From Ga0077527 sp964486865 (GTDB lineage Bacteria > Pseudomonadota > Gammaproteobacteria > Burkholderiales > SG8-41): DNA of 64,000 nt. The position numbers and the translations under genes were made by a program. Positions 43,454-52,411 of this stretch are shown here, piece by piece. The stretch covers positions 1 to 64,000 of the forward strand of contig CAZAOZ010000002.1 of the NCBI GenBank assembly GCA_964486865.1. The letters are read 5' to 3'. The notes beneath the pieces were generated by a model. It did no database searches and was not told the origin of the DNA. It worked only from the letters and a program-made list of their open reading frames with translations. Every line of letters begins with the position of its first letter. Positions within the stretch are counted from its first letter, which is position 1.

Positions 43454-44662
43454 TCAGAACATCCGCCGCCGGCGCCCGCCGCTCGTCCGGTTGAGCAACC
43501 CCACCGCCAGCTCCAGGCTGGCCCGGTAGTGGCGGCGCGCATCGTCCGCGCGCTCGATCCGGTCATGCAGGCGCGCAAGCTCCAGATGTGCGGAATAGGT
43601 CGGCTCTATCGACAGGCTCGCCTCAAGATAGCTTTGCGCCTTGCCCCACAACTGCTGCTGCGCACACAGCCGTCCCAGCGCCAGCAGCAGCGAACCGTCT
43701 TCGCGATGATCCTTCAGCCAGCGCTCGGCCCGCTCGATCTGTCGCACGGTCTCCGGCGCGCCGCATTCCCCATAAAGATTCACCAGCCCGCTGTCCCATT
43801 CAACGTCCAGGCTGCGCTCGATAATCGCCTGCGCTTCGCTGCACAGACCGAGCGCATGGAATGCCGCCGCCGCTGCCGCCACCACTGCGGTGTCCCTGCG
43901 ATAGCGCTCCGGCACCCGCCGCCATACCTCGTTGAGCGCGTCCGCATCGCCCGCCTTGCGTTCGATCCACTGGCTGTACGCATGGCGGCGCTCGGCATCC
44001 GCAAGCGCTTCGCTGAACACGCCGCGCTTTTCCAGCTGGTCGATCAGCGCCGGCACGAATTCCCACAGCCCCGCGCGCTGCCGGGCGCGCAGCTCGAGCC
44101 GCAGCGCCGCGGTGTGTTTTTTCGGTAACGCCGCCAGCGCCGCCAGCGCCTCCTCGGGACGTCGTTCGTCGAGCAGGATCCGCGCCTCGCTCACCACTTT
44201 CGCCGCATCCGGTTTTGCCGGATCAACGGCGAGCCGGGCCAGATAGGCATCGCGGCGCTCCGGTGCACGCAGTTCGTGCGCCGCACGGGCCGCGATCACC
44301 GCGCCCACATTCACTGGTGCGCCGAGTTCCATGGCGCGATTGGCGGCATTCTCGGCGCGGCCGTAGCGGCCGGCAAAATAATCCTGCAGCGCTTCAATCA
44401 GCGTGTCATGCGCTTTTTCGCCGCGGCGCGCCTCACGCAGGCGCGCCACGCGGCCAGGCAGCTCGATCATCGTGACCAGCAGCCGCACCAGCAGATAAAG
44501 CGCCACAAAACCGGACGCCGCCAGGATCAGCGCAAAATTCAGGGACAACTCGATGCGCCGCCCCGGAAGCGCCACCAGGACATAACCGGTATTCATCTGC
44601 GCGAGCAGCGTCAGCCCGACCGCGAGCGCGCACAGCAGCAATATCCAGATCAACCAGCGCAT
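43454..44662 (-). CDS. hemY: HemY, TPR-rich heme-biosynthesis-associated membrane protein
   Basis: The 402-aa protein starts MRWLIWILLLCALAVGLTLL (membrane segment) with a second at LNFALILAASGFVALYLLVR (about 42-61). The rest is made of tetratricopeptide-like helices (LIEALQDYFAGRYGRAENAA, QSYLEASLSIEPTYSAHLEL). This is the gammaproteobacterial-type HemY, not the Bacillus coproporphyrinogen oxidase of that name. It follows hemX and shares its operon. A direct enzymatic role is unknown. Confidence 0.92.
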   Translation of the reverse strand: MRWLIWILLLCALAVGLTLLAQMNTGYVLVALPGRRIELSLNFALILAASGFVALYLLVRLLVTMIELPGRVARLREARRGEKAHDTLIEALQDYFAGRYGRAENAANRAMELGAPVNVGAVIAARAAHELRAPERRDAYLARLAVDPAKPDAAKVVSEARILLDERRPEEALAALAALPKKHTAALRLELRARQRAGLWEFVPALIDQLEKRGVFSEALADAERRHAYSQWIERKAGDADALNEVWRRVPERYRRDTAVVAAAAAAFHALGLCSEAQAIIERSLDVEWDSGLVNLYGECGAPETVRQIERAERWLKDHREDGSLLLALGRLCAQQQLWGKAQSYLEASLSIEPTYSAHLELARLHDRIERADDARRHYRASLELAVGLLNRTSGGRRRRMF

Positions 44663-44726
44663 GTGGATCCTGTTTTCCGGCCGTTCGATGTACAGCGCGC
44701 CCGCTTCACCTCACGCCTCAGACGGC

Positions 44727-45809
44727 CTACGCCGGCGCCCTGGCGCGGGATGCGCGCAGCTTGCGCAACGCTTCCAGCGTATCCGTCAAATCCGGCGCAT
44801 CAATCCGCACCGGCGCTCCCTGCAGCTTGCGCAGCGTCGCGGCAGCCGTAATCACCGCGCTGTCGCGAACATCAAAATAACGCTCCAGCATGATCAATGC
44901 CGCGCGCAAATCAGCCTGGTAACTTTTTGTGTCGCGCGCCAGCAGCGCAACGCGGGCCCCCAGCAGCCGCAGCTTCAGGTTCTCCCGCAGGAAAAATGCC
45001 TGATCGGGCGCCAGCAGCGCAGCGTCCTGCTGATCAACTCGCTGCACACGCACCAGCTGGCGCACCTCCTGCCATGCTTCGCGCAACAGGCGCTCCCATG
45101 CCGGAAGCTCCGCAGCGGCCGGCAGCCGCGCCGATGCCTCGGGACGGGCGCGTGCATCCATCGCCAGCGGCAGCTTTTCAACGGCGGCGTACACCTCATC
45201 AATCCGGGCGCTGGCGCCATGGACATCGACCAGCGGTAACGCCTTGAGGCGTTCGATGTCGCGGCCGAGTGTCCGCCGCAACGCGCTGTAGCGCGGTTGA
45301 TCCATGCGCTGCAACCGCGCCTCGGCATTTTCCAGGCCGATCAGCGCCGCACGCACATTGCCGGCAACCTGCAGTTGCTGACTGGCGAGCAGCACGGATT
45401 GTTCGATCTCGGCGACAGCCCATTCGTCGCGGCTGCGCGAAAGCTCCTGATACAACGCTTCGAGCGCGACCTGCTGGCTCTGCGACTCGCTGAACTTTGC
45501 CTCCAGCACGCCCAGTTTGATCTCCGCCTCCTTCAGTGCCGCCGCCGCCTGCTCCGCGCGCAACACGGCGTCCCTGTTGCGCGTCTCCATGTCGGCCAGC
45601 CGGCCGGCGAGCTCGCGGCGCAGGGCATTATCGTCGCCGCGGTCGCGCACCCATTGATACCCCGAGAATCCCACGGCCGCCAGCGCCAGAACCAGCGCCA
45701 GGTTCACGAGCGCGCCGCGGCCCTCATGCGCCAGGCCCGGCGCAAGGCCGGCAGCCGTCTGCCGCGCTTCCGGCGCCGCGTGCTCCGTTTCGTGCCGTAC
45801 GTCACTCAT
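44727..45809 (-). CDS. hemX: HemX, membrane protein of the hemCDXY operon
   Basis: The 360-aa protein has one membrane segment near the N-terminus (ALVNLALVLALAAVGFSGYQ), then a coiled-coil stretch (NRDAVLRAEQAAAALKEAEI) and a conserved helical periplasmic body. It was named for similarity to uroporphyrinogen-III methyltransferase but lacks SAM motifs. It lies between hemD (43 bp upstream) and hemY. The function remains undefined, possibly as a scaffold for tetrapyrrole enzymes. Confidence 0.9.
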   Translation of the reverse strand: MSDVRHETEHAAPEARQTAAGLAPGLAHEGRGALVNLALVLALAAVGFSGYQWVRDRGDDNALRRELAGRLADMETRNRDAVLRAEQAAAALKEAEIKLGVLEAKFSESQSQQVALEALYQELSRSRDEWAVAEIEQSVLLASQQLQVAGNVRAALIGLENAEARLQRMDQPRYSALRRTLGRDIERLKALPLVDVHGASARIDEVYAAVEKLPLAMDARARPEASARLPAAAELPAWERLLREAWQEVRQLVRVQRVDQQDAALLAPDQAFFLRENLKLRLLGARVALLARDTKSYQADLRAALIMLERYFDVRDSAVITAAATLRKLQGAPVRIDAPDLTDTLEALRKLRASRARAPA

Positions 45810-45852
45810 GTGTGCAGAATAACATGTGTCATTTGCGCCTCGTTATTGCACC

Positions 45853-46629
45853 TCATCGTGTCGCTGCCCACTGTTGCAGCGCTTCGATCAGCCCTTCGTC
45901 CCCCGGCGCGCTCTTGATCACCTGTCCGCAGCCCAGCTCCTGCGCGACAGCGGCGATGCGCGGATGCGGCACGAATACCGGCGTGCGGCGCAGCCACGAC
46001 AGTCCGGGCTCGCCGAGCATTTCAGACAGGTTGCGCAAACCCTCGCTGCTGGTGACGATCACCGCATGCACCTCGTCGTGCGCCCACGCTTTCAGCAACG
46101 GCGCGGCATCGGCGCGCGGACGGGCGCGGCGATAACACTCCACATATTCGACCTGCGCGCCGCGTGCAGTCAGCGTGTCGCCCAGCAGTTCGCGCCCGCC
46201 GTCGCCGCGGAATATCACGACGCGCTGCCCGGCGACCGCCTGCAGTTGCGGCAGGGCAAGCAGCCCTTCGCTGTCCATTGACCGCGCCGGCGCAATGACT
46301 TCGCTGATGCCGAAACGCCGGAGCTCCCTGACGCCGCCCTGGCCGATGGCCGCTGCGGGCAACCCCGGAGGCCAGGCGCGCCGCGCGGTGAGCCGGCGCA
46401 TCGTCCGCACTACGGCATTCGGGCTGATGAAAATGGCGAGGCTGCAGGTTTCAATCCGGTCGATGACATCGATCAGCGGCCGGATATCGGCGGGGTCGAG
46501 TATTTCGATTGCCGGGAACAGAATGGCGTGGCCGCCTGCAGCGCGTATGGCCTCGGCCAGGGGCGCCGCCTGGTCCGCGGGCCGGGTGACCACGATGCCG
46601 CATCCGGCGAGCGGGCCGGCGGCGCTCAT
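45853..46629 (-). CDS. hemD: Uroporphyrinogen-III synthase
   Basis: The 258-aa protein has the weakly conserved HemD body: GIVVTRPADQAAPLAEAIRA, FISPNAVVRTMRRL and AVIVTSSEGLRNLSEML with the C-terminal VFVPHPRIAAVAQELG. The ATG at 46629 overlaps the hemC stop (ATGA). It closes hydroxymethylbilane with inversion of ring D. Sequence conservation in the family is low, so identification rests on both motifs and the operon. Confidence 0.92.
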   Translation of the reverse strand: MSAAGPLAGCGIVVTRPADQAAPLAEAIRAAGGHAILFPAIEILDPADIRPLIDVIDRIETCSLAIFISPNAVVRTMRRLTARRAWPPGLPAAAIGQGGVRELRRFGISEVIAPARSMDSEGLLALPQLQAVAGQRVVIFRGDGGRELLGDTLTARGAQVEYVECYRRARPRADAAPLLKAWAHDEVHAVIVTSSEGLRNLSEMLGEPGLSWLRRTPVFVPHPRIAAVAQELGCGQVIKSAPGDEGLIEALQQWAATR

Positions 46630-47579
46630 GTGCGCGGATCGAGCGCCGCGAGGATCTGCGCTGCCCCCTGGCGCTTCAGGGTATCGGCGAGCGCTGCGCC
46701 CAGCGCTTCCGCCCCGGCGGCGGGGCCGCCCGTTTCCGCACGCACGATCCTGGAACCGTCGGGCGCGCCCACCAGCCCGCGCAACCGCAGATGCGTGCCG
46801 CTCAGTTCGGCAAATCCGGCGAGCGGCACATTGCAACTGCCACTCAGGGCGCGCGAGAACGCGCGTTCGGCGACGACGCAATCCCGTGTAGGCGCATGCA
46901 CCAGCGGTGCGAGCAGGGCAACCAGATCATCGCGATCGGCGCGGCATTCGATGCCAAGAGCGCCCTGCCCGACCGCAGGCAGGCATTCTTCCGGCGTCAG
47001 CAACGCCGTAATGCGGTGGGACAGGCCCAGCCGCTTGAGACCCGCCGCGGCAAGGATGATCGCGCCATATTGCCCCTCATCGAGCTTGCGCAGCCGCGTC
47101 TGCACATTGCCGCGCAGCGGCTCAATGCGCAATTGCGGAAAGCCGGCGCGCAACTGGCATTCGCGACGCAGGCTCGACGTGCCCACCCGCGTCCCCGGCG
47201 GCAATGCGGCGAGGTTCGCATAAGCATTGGCCACGAACGCATCGCGGGGGTCGGCGCGCTCCAGCGTCGCCGCCAGCACAAAGCCGGGCGGCAGATGCAT
47301 CGGCACGTCTTTCATGGAATGCACCGCGATGTCCGCACGGCCGTCAGCGAGCGCGTCCTCCAGCTCCTTGATGAACAGACCCTTGCCGCCGACCTTGGCA
47401 AGGGACGCACCCAGATTCCTGTCGCCCTCGGTGGTCATGCCGAGCAGCGTAACCGTCAGCGCCGGATATAATCGCTGCAACCCGGCCTGCACGTGGTGAG
47501 CCTGCCACAATGCCAGCGCGGACTCGCGTGTGGCGATCACGAGTGAATCCGGGGCGCGTCGAGCGGTTTTTTGTATCAT
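46626..47579 (-). CDS. hemC: Hydroxymethylbilane synthase (porphobilinogen deaminase)
   Basis: The 317-aa protein has IATRESALALWQAHHVQ, GGKGLFIKELEDALADGRAD, HSMKDVPM and the dipyrromethane cofactor Cys in LSGSCNVPLAGF. It polymerises porphobilinogen. The start ATG at 47579 gives MIQKTARRAPDS; the frame is open further upstream across the divergent gene but without similarity. The two ATGs of the divergent pair are only 19 bp apart, and neither has a Shine-Dalgarno. Confidence 0.95.
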   Translation of the reverse strand: MIQKTARRAPDSLVIATRESALALWQAHHVQAGLQRLYPALTVTLLGMTTEGDRNLGASLAKVGGKGLFIKELEDALADGRADIAVHSMKDVPMHLPPGFVLAATLERADPRDAFVANAYANLAALPPGTRVGTSSLRRECQLRAGFPQLRIEPLRGNVQTRLRKLDEGQYGAIILAAAGLKRLGLSHRITALLTPEECLPAVGQGALGIECRADRDDLVALLAPLVHAPTRDCVVAERAFSRALSGSCNVPLAGFAELSGTHLRLRGLVGAPDGSRIVRAETGGPAAGAEALGAALADTLKRQGAAQILAALDPRT

Positions 47580-47598
47580 ATTGATTATATTGATAAAA

Positions 47599-48069
47599 AT
47601 GCGATTCCGGGGTTGGCTGATTGTAGCATGCGCGACGCTGTTCGCAGCGCCGGCGGCGGCGCAACTGGTCGCTGCCGACAACCTCGCAGCCATCGCGGCC
47701 GAGGCGCGTGCGCGCCGCGTGCCGGTAGTCATTGCGTTCATGCAGCAGTCCTGCCCGTACTGCGCCGTGGCGCGACGCGACTACCTGACGGCGCTGCACA
47801 ACGACCCGCGCTGGAAAAATCGCGTGCTGATTCGTGAAGTCGAGACGGACCGCAGCATTGCGCTGCGCGATTTTTCCGGCGCCGTGACCACTCACCGCGA
47901 ATTCGCCCGCGCGCATGAAGTGCGCAGCGTGCCGACCCTCATTGCCTTCGATGCCGACGGCAAGCGCGTATCGCCGCCCATCGTCGGCCTGCTGGCTGAT
48001 GATTTTTACTGGCTGTACATCGAGCAGGCGATCGAGGCTGGAATCACGAAAATGCGGCGCCCCCGCTGA
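47599..48069 (+). CDS. Secreted thioredoxin-fold protein (SoxW/DsbA-like)
   Basis: The 156-aa protein has a signal peptide (RFRGWLIVACATLFAAPAAA) and a thioredoxin-like site MQQSCPYCAVARRDYL (CPYC), then VRSVPTLIAFDADGKRV with the cis-Pro. It should act in the periplasm as an oxidant or reductant; CPYC is a glutaredoxin- or SoxW-like dipeptide. Start ATG 47599 lies 19 bp from the divergent hemC start, and no Shine-Dalgarno is visible. It faces the algR-like gene convergently, abutting it at 48070. Confidence 0.87.
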   Translation: MRFRGWLIVACATLFAAPAAAQLVAADNLAAIAAEARARRVPVVIAFMQQSCPYCAVARRDYLTALHNDPRWKNRVLIREVETDRSIALRDFSGAVTTHREFARAHEVRSVPTLIAFDADGKRVSPPIVGLLADDFYWLYIEQAIEAGITKMRRPR

Positions 48070-48825
48070 TCAGCGCGCCAGCTCGCGCACCACGTGCTGC
48101 TGGCGGCGGCTGACCGGGATGCGCTCATCGAGATCGGCGAGCACCACCTGCCAGCCGCCGTCGCCCGCGTCAGTGCCGGTTTTCTCAAAACCGCGGATGG
48201 CGGCGCGCGCCACCAGGCAGTTGCGATGCACGCGCACAAACCGGGCGCCGAATTCCTGCTCCAGCCGCGTCAGCGATTCCTCGATCAGGTATTCCCTCTG
48301 CGCGGTACGCACCGTGACGTACTTCAGTTCGGCGCGCAGATAACACACATCCTCGACAGGAATCAGATATACCTTGCCGCGCTCCGCGGCGCTGAGACAG
48401 GTGCGCGGCGCCTGCTGCAGTTCGCGCAGCACTTCGGTTTTCGGCGCGCGGACTTGCGCCGCCAGCGCCAGCGCTTCCTGCAGACGCGCGGCACGGATCG
48501 GCTTGAGCAGATAATCCACCGCATGCAGATCAAAAGCCTGGATCGCGTAGGCATCGTATGCCGTCGTGAAAATCACCGCCGGCGGCGGCTCCAGCTTCTG
48601 CAGGTGCTGCGCGACCTCGATGCCGTCCATGCCCGGCATGCGCACATCGAGCAGCACGACGTCGATACCGCCGCCTTCAGCCCGGCGCAACGCCTCGCGG
48701 CCGCCGGCAACGTCTCCGACAATCGTCACCGGCAGCGCAGGATGCACGTCGGCCAGCAGATCGCGCATGCGGTTTCGTGCCGGCGCCTCGTCGTCAACGA
48801 TCAGCACGCGCAGCGGCATGCTCAT
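48070..48825 (-). CDS. LytTR-family response regulator, AlgR-like
   Basis: The 251-aa protein has a receiver domain (about 1-125) with RVLIVDDEAPARNRM, the phospho-acceptor Asp in DVVLLDVRMPGMDG and the K in AVDYLLKPI. The DNA-binding LytTR domain occupies the C-terminal half (VCYLRAELKYVTVRTAQREY, VHRNCLVARAAIRGF). It is paired with the upstream sensor kinase (4-bp overlap). AlgR-type regulators control exopolysaccharide, motility and heme-linked genes, but the targets here are unknown. Confidence 0.93.
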   Translation of the reverse strand: MSMPLRVLIVDDEAPARNRMRDLLADVHPALPVTIVGDVAGGREALRRAEGGGIDVVLLDVRMPGMDGIEVAQHLQKLEPPPAVIFTTAYDAYAIQAFDLHAVDYLLKPIRAARLQEALALAAQVRAPKTEVLRELQQAPRTCLSAAERGKVYLIPVEDVCYLRAELKYVTVRTAQREYLIEESLTRLEQEFGARFVRVHRNCLVARAAIRGFEKTGTDAGDGGWQVVLADLDERIPVSRRQQHVVRELAR

Positions 48826-49841
48826 GGCTGCCCGGCCTTTACATACGGCATGGCCATGTGCACCTCATAAGTATCGTCGCTCACTTTGGCAGTCAGCTCC
48901 GCCGCCACGTCAAAATGCAACTGCAGGCGCTCGCGGATATTGGCCAGCGCCATCCTGTTGCCGGTGTGATGATTGCCCGTAGCCCGGTACGGGTTGCGCA
49001 GCACTGCGTGCAGACGGTCGCTCGCCACATAGAGGTTGATGCTGATCGTGCCCGGCGCCTCGCTCGGCTCAATGCCGTGATACACGGCATTCTCGAGCAG
49101 GGGCTGCAGCGCCAGCGGCGGCACCAGCGCGTCCGGCGGCAGATTCTCGGTATGCCATTCCACCTGCAGGCGGTCACCGAGCCGCAACTGTTCCAGATCC
49201 AGATACTGGCGGCAGAGTTCAATCTCCTGCGCAATCGGGGTCAGCTCCCGGTTGTCCGCCATCAGCGCGCGGAACAGGCCCGCCAGATCCTCGAGCGCCG
49301 CCTCGGCGCGCCGCGGCTCCTGGCGCACCAGCGACAGCACGGCATTCATGCTGTTGAACAGGAAGTGCGGGCGGATGCGCGCCTGCAGCGCCTGCAGACG
49401 CGCTTCGGCCAGCGCCGGGGACAACGCGCGGCCGCGCAAATCGAAATAGACCAGCAGCATGCCGGTGATTCCCGCGACGATGGCCAGCCAGCGCGGCAAT
49501 GACTCTGCCTGGAGTATGAACGTCGCGTGGCTGCCGTAATGCAGTGCCGCCGTCAGTGCAAGTTCGATGGCGAAGACCACGCCGATGGCCGGCACATAAG
49601 GCAGGCGGCGCAGGAATGTACTGCAGGCGGCGAGCACCAGCATGCTCAGCAGCAGCAGCGGCTCGACCAGTGCGGCGATCTCGGTAAACCGTGCCGGCCA
49701 GTCCTGCAACCGGGAAACCTGCAGCAGCGCCGCCAGAGCGGCGATGCCATTCACGATCACCAGCACCCGCAGCAGGATTCCGGAATTGCGGAAGTCCGGC
49801 AGGGCGCCGGTGTTGGCATTATGATTTATACTCCGCGCCAT
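48822..49841 (-). CDS. LytS/AlgZ-type sensor histidine kinase
   Basis: The 339-aa protein has four to five N-terminal membrane segments (GILLRVLVIVNGIAALAALL on), a His_kinase domain of the LytS class with the phospho-acceptor in RIRPHFLFNSMNAVLSLVRQ, then the ATPase part ALQPLLENAVYHGIEPSEAP (N-box) and NRMALANIRERLQLHF (G-box region). It phosphorylates the AlgR-like regulator encoded next (overlap 4 bp). The signal is unknown. argH is divergent, 34 bp from its start. Confidence 0.92.
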   Translation of the reverse strand: MARSINHNANTGALPDFRNSGILLRVLVIVNGIAALAALLQVSRLQDWPARFTEIAALVEPLLLLSMLVLAACSTFLRRLPYVPAIGVVFAIELALTAALHYGSHATFILQAESLPRWLAIVAGITGMLLVYFDLRGRALSPALAEARLQALQARIRPHFLFNSMNAVLSLVRQEPRRAEAALEDLAGLFRALMADNRELTPIAQEIELCRQYLDLEQLRLGDRLQVEWHTENLPPDALVPPLALQPLLENAVYHGIEPSEAPGTISINLYVASDRLHAVLRNPYRATGNHHTGNRMALANIRERLQLHFDVAAELTAKVSDDTYEVHMAMPYVKAGQP

Positions 49842-49875
49842 GGCAGTTTCATTCTAGCAGGGCTCACGCAGGCTC

Positions 49876-51291
49876 ATGGCGGCAAAAGGCAAAACGCGAA
49901 CCGGCGCCGGCAATGGCGCCACCAAGCCCTGGTCGGGACGCTTCAGCGAGCCCGTCGATGATCTGGTCAAACGCTACACGGCATCCGTGACTTTCGACCA
50001 GCGCCTCGCCGAATTCGACATCCAGGGCTCCCTGGCGCACGCACGCATGCTGCATGCGGTCGGCATCCTCTCCGCGGCAGACCTTGAAGCCATCGAATCC
50101 GGCTTGGCAAAAATCGGCGGCGAAATCCGCAGCGGCGACTTTCCGTGGTCGCTCGACTTGGAAGACGTACATCTCAACATCGAGCGCAGGCTGACCGACA
50201 TGGTCGGCGATGCCGGCAAACGCCTGCATACCGGGCGTTCGCGCAACGATCAGGTGGCGACCGACGTGCGGCTCTACCTGCGCGCCGCCATTGATCAGAT
50301 ACAGACGCTGGTCAAGAACCTGCAGCGCGCACTGCTCGATCTCGCCGACAAGCATACTGAAACCGTGATGCCCGGCTTTACCCACCTGCAGGTCGCGCAG
50401 CCGGTGTCGTTCGCCCACCACCTGCTCGCTTACGTCGAAATGCTGTCGCGCGACGCGCAGCGCTACGCCGACTGCCGCAGGCGCGTCAACCGCCTGCCGC
50501 TCGGCGCGGCCGCGCTGGCCGGCACCTCGTTTCCGATCGACCGGCAGATGGTCGCCAAGGAACTCGGATTTGACGGACTGTGTGAAAATTCGATCGATGC
50601 GGTTTCCGACCGCGATTTCGCCATCGAATTCGTCGCCGCCGGCGCGCTGACCATGACGCACCTGTCGCGCTTCAGCGAAGAACTGATCCTGTGGATGAGC
50701 CCGCGCTTCGGCTTCATCGACATCGCCGACCGTTACTGCACCGGCTCGTCGATCATGCCGCAGAAGAAAAACCCCGATGTCGCCGAGCTGGTGCGCGGCA
50801 AGACCGGCCGCGTCAACGGCCATCTGGTTGCGCTGCTGACCCTGATGAAAGGCCAGCCGCTGGCTTACAACAAGGACAATCAGGAAGACAAGGAGCCGCT
50901 GTTCGACACGGTCGATACGCTGCAGGCGAGCCTCGCGGTGTTCGCCGGCATGGTCGGCGGCATCACGGTCAACGCCGATGCCATGCGCGCGGCGGCGCTG
51001 GAAGGTTATGCCACGGCCACGGATCTCGCCGACTACCTGGTGAAAAAAGGCCTGCCGTTCCGCGAAGCGCATGAAGCCGTGGCGCAGGCGGTGCGCTTTG
51101 CCGAAACGCGGGGTTGCGATCTCTCCGCGCTGGCGCTCGCCGACCTGCGCCAGTTCTCGCCGCTGATCGCAGCGGATGTGTTCGATGCCCTGACGCTGGA
51201 GGGCTCGATGAACGCCCGCAGCCATATCGGCGGCACAGCCCCGGCGCGGGTCAAAGCCGCCATCGCCAAAGCGCGAAAAATATTGCTGTGA
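49876..51291 (+). CDS. argH: Argininosuccinate lyase
   Basis: The 471-aa protein of the fumarase/aspartase superfamily has the signature GSSIMPQKKNPD (catalytic Ser in the flexible loop), TGRSRNDQVATDVRLY and HLQVAQPVSFAHHL. It cleaves argininosuccinate to arginine and fumarate. It lies divergent from the AlgZ-type gene, an order common in betaproteobacteria and pseudomonads. The ATG start gives a Lys/Gly-rich N-terminus of about 15 residues before the conserved KPWSGRFSEPVD. Confidence 0.97.
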   Translation: MAAKGKTRTGAGNGATKPWSGRFSEPVDDLVKRYTASVTFDQRLAEFDIQGSLAHARMLHAVGILSAADLEAIESGLAKIGGEIRSGDFPWSLDLEDVHLNIERRLTDMVGDAGKRLHTGRSRNDQVATDVRLYLRAAIDQIQTLVKNLQRALLDLADKHTETVMPGFTHLQVAQPVSFAHHLLAYVEMLSRDAQRYADCRRRVNRLPLGAAALAGTSFPIDRQMVAKELGFDGLCENSIDAVSDRDFAIEFVAAGALTMTHLSRFSEELILWMSPRFGFIDIADRYCTGSSIMPQKKNPDVAELVRGKTGRVNGHLVALLTLMKGQPLAYNKDNQEDKEPLFDTVDTLQASLAVFAGMVGGITVNADAMRAAALEGYATATDLADYLVKKGLPFREAHEAVAQAVRFAETRGCDLSALALADLRQFSPLIAADVFDALTLEGSMNARSHIGGTAPARVKAAIAKARKILL

Positions 51292-51333
51292 TGAATGTTG
51301 CTGTGATGCGGCTGGCCTGATCCTGAACGTTTG

Positions 51334-52362
51334 CTAGTCGGGTCGCGGCGCGGCCGCGCTCTCGCGCACCACCAGCTCCGTCGGCAGCTTGCAGCGCAGA
51401 TCGACGGCCTTGCCCTCAAGCCGCAGCAGCAGGTGCCGGGCGGCATAGACCCCGAGATCGGTGGTCGGAAAACGCACCGTGGTCAGCGCCGGCGTCATCA
51501 GCGCGGCAATCTCCATGTCGTCGAATCCGGTGATCGAAACGTCCCCCGGCACGGCCAGCCCCTGCACATGGCATTCCGCGACCGCGCCGATGGCCAGCAC
51601 ATCGTTGCCGCAGATCACTGCCGTGGGCCGCTCGCGTCCCGCCATCATTTCGCGCAGGCCTTCGCGCCCGCCAGTGTGGGTATAGGGTTTTTCGACGATG
51701 CGGTCCGGCGGCAAGATGACGCCGCGCGCAGCGAGCGCCGCGCACACGCCGGCAAGACGTTCCTGTGCCCGCTCGTTGTGCGCGGTAATGCCGGAAATCA
51801 TCGCGAACCGCCGGTGGCCCAGATCGAGCAGGTAGTTGGCCATGCGCACGGCGGCGGCGCGGTTGTCAAAACCGACGCAGGGATGGTTGCCGCTTTCGTC
51901 AAACGCCCAGGTCAGCACATAAGGCACGGCATGCGCTTCCAGCATGCGGTAGATTTCGGGGTGGTGCGTGGTGCCGAGCAGCACCAGTCCATCTACACCG
52001 CGCTCGATCAGCGTGCGCGTGACGCGGGCCTCGATGTCGGCGTTGAACTCGTGGCTCGCCAGCAGCAGCACGTAGCCGGCGGCATCCAGCGTGCGTTGCA
52101 GGGCATGGATGGTATTGGCAAAAATTGCGTTATCGAGCGTGGGCACCACTGCGCCGATGGTGTGCGTGCGCCGCGAAGCCAGAGCCCGCGCCGCGCCGTG
52201 GGCCACATACCCCAGCGTGCGGGCTGCCTGCCGCACCCGCTCCAGCGTGCGCGCCTTGACCTTGTGCGGCAGCGTCAGCGCACGCGACACCGTCGCAGTC
52301 GAGACCTTGGCGAGCCGCGCAACATCGGCAAGCCGGGCCGCCTTGCTGGATCGTGTCTTCAT
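51334..52362 (-). CDS. LacI-family transcriptional regulator
   Basis: The 342-aa protein has an N-terminal LacI DNA-binding domain (RLADVARLAKVSTATVSRAL with hinge ALASRRT) and a periplasmic-binding-protein-like effector domain (HTIGAVVPTLDNAIFANTIH to FPTTDLGVYAARHLLLRLEG). Members recognise palindromes centred on CG. It follows xsc on the same strand after an intrinsic terminator. A fitting palindrome lies on the xsc promoter, so xsc is a probable target. The ligand is unknown. The start at 52362 is the M of MKTRSSKAAR; an upstream frame lacks similarity. Confidence 0.9.
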   Translation of the reverse strand: MKTRSSKAARLADVARLAKVSTATVSRALTLPHKVKARTLERVRQAARTLGYVAHGAARALASRRTHTIGAVVPTLDNAIFANTIHALQRTLDAAGYVLLLASHEFNADIEARVTRTLIERGVDGLVLLGTTHHPEIYRMLEAHAVPYVLTWAFDESGNHPCVGFDNRAAAVRMANYLLDLGHRRFAMISGITAHNERAQERLAGVCAALAARGVILPPDRIVEKPYTHTGGREGLREMMAGRERPTAVICGNDVLAIGAVAECHVQGLAVPGDVSITGFDDMEIAALMTPALTTVRFPTTDLGVYAARHLLLRLEGKAVDLRCKLPTELVVRESAAAPRPD

Positions 52363-52368
52363 CGGATG

Positions 52369-52394
52369 AAAAAGCCGGCCTGCGCCGGCTTTTT
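52369..52394 (-). terminator. Intrinsic terminator after xsc
   Basis: AAAAAGCCGGC (52369-52379) pairs perfectly with GCCGGCTTTTT (52384-52394), four-base loop. On the minus strand it ends xsc (stop at 52412) and lies 7 bp upstream of the LacI gene start, so that gene needs read-through or its own promoter. Confidence 0.9.
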
Positions 52395-52411
52395 CGTGCG
52401 CGCGGCCGGAC

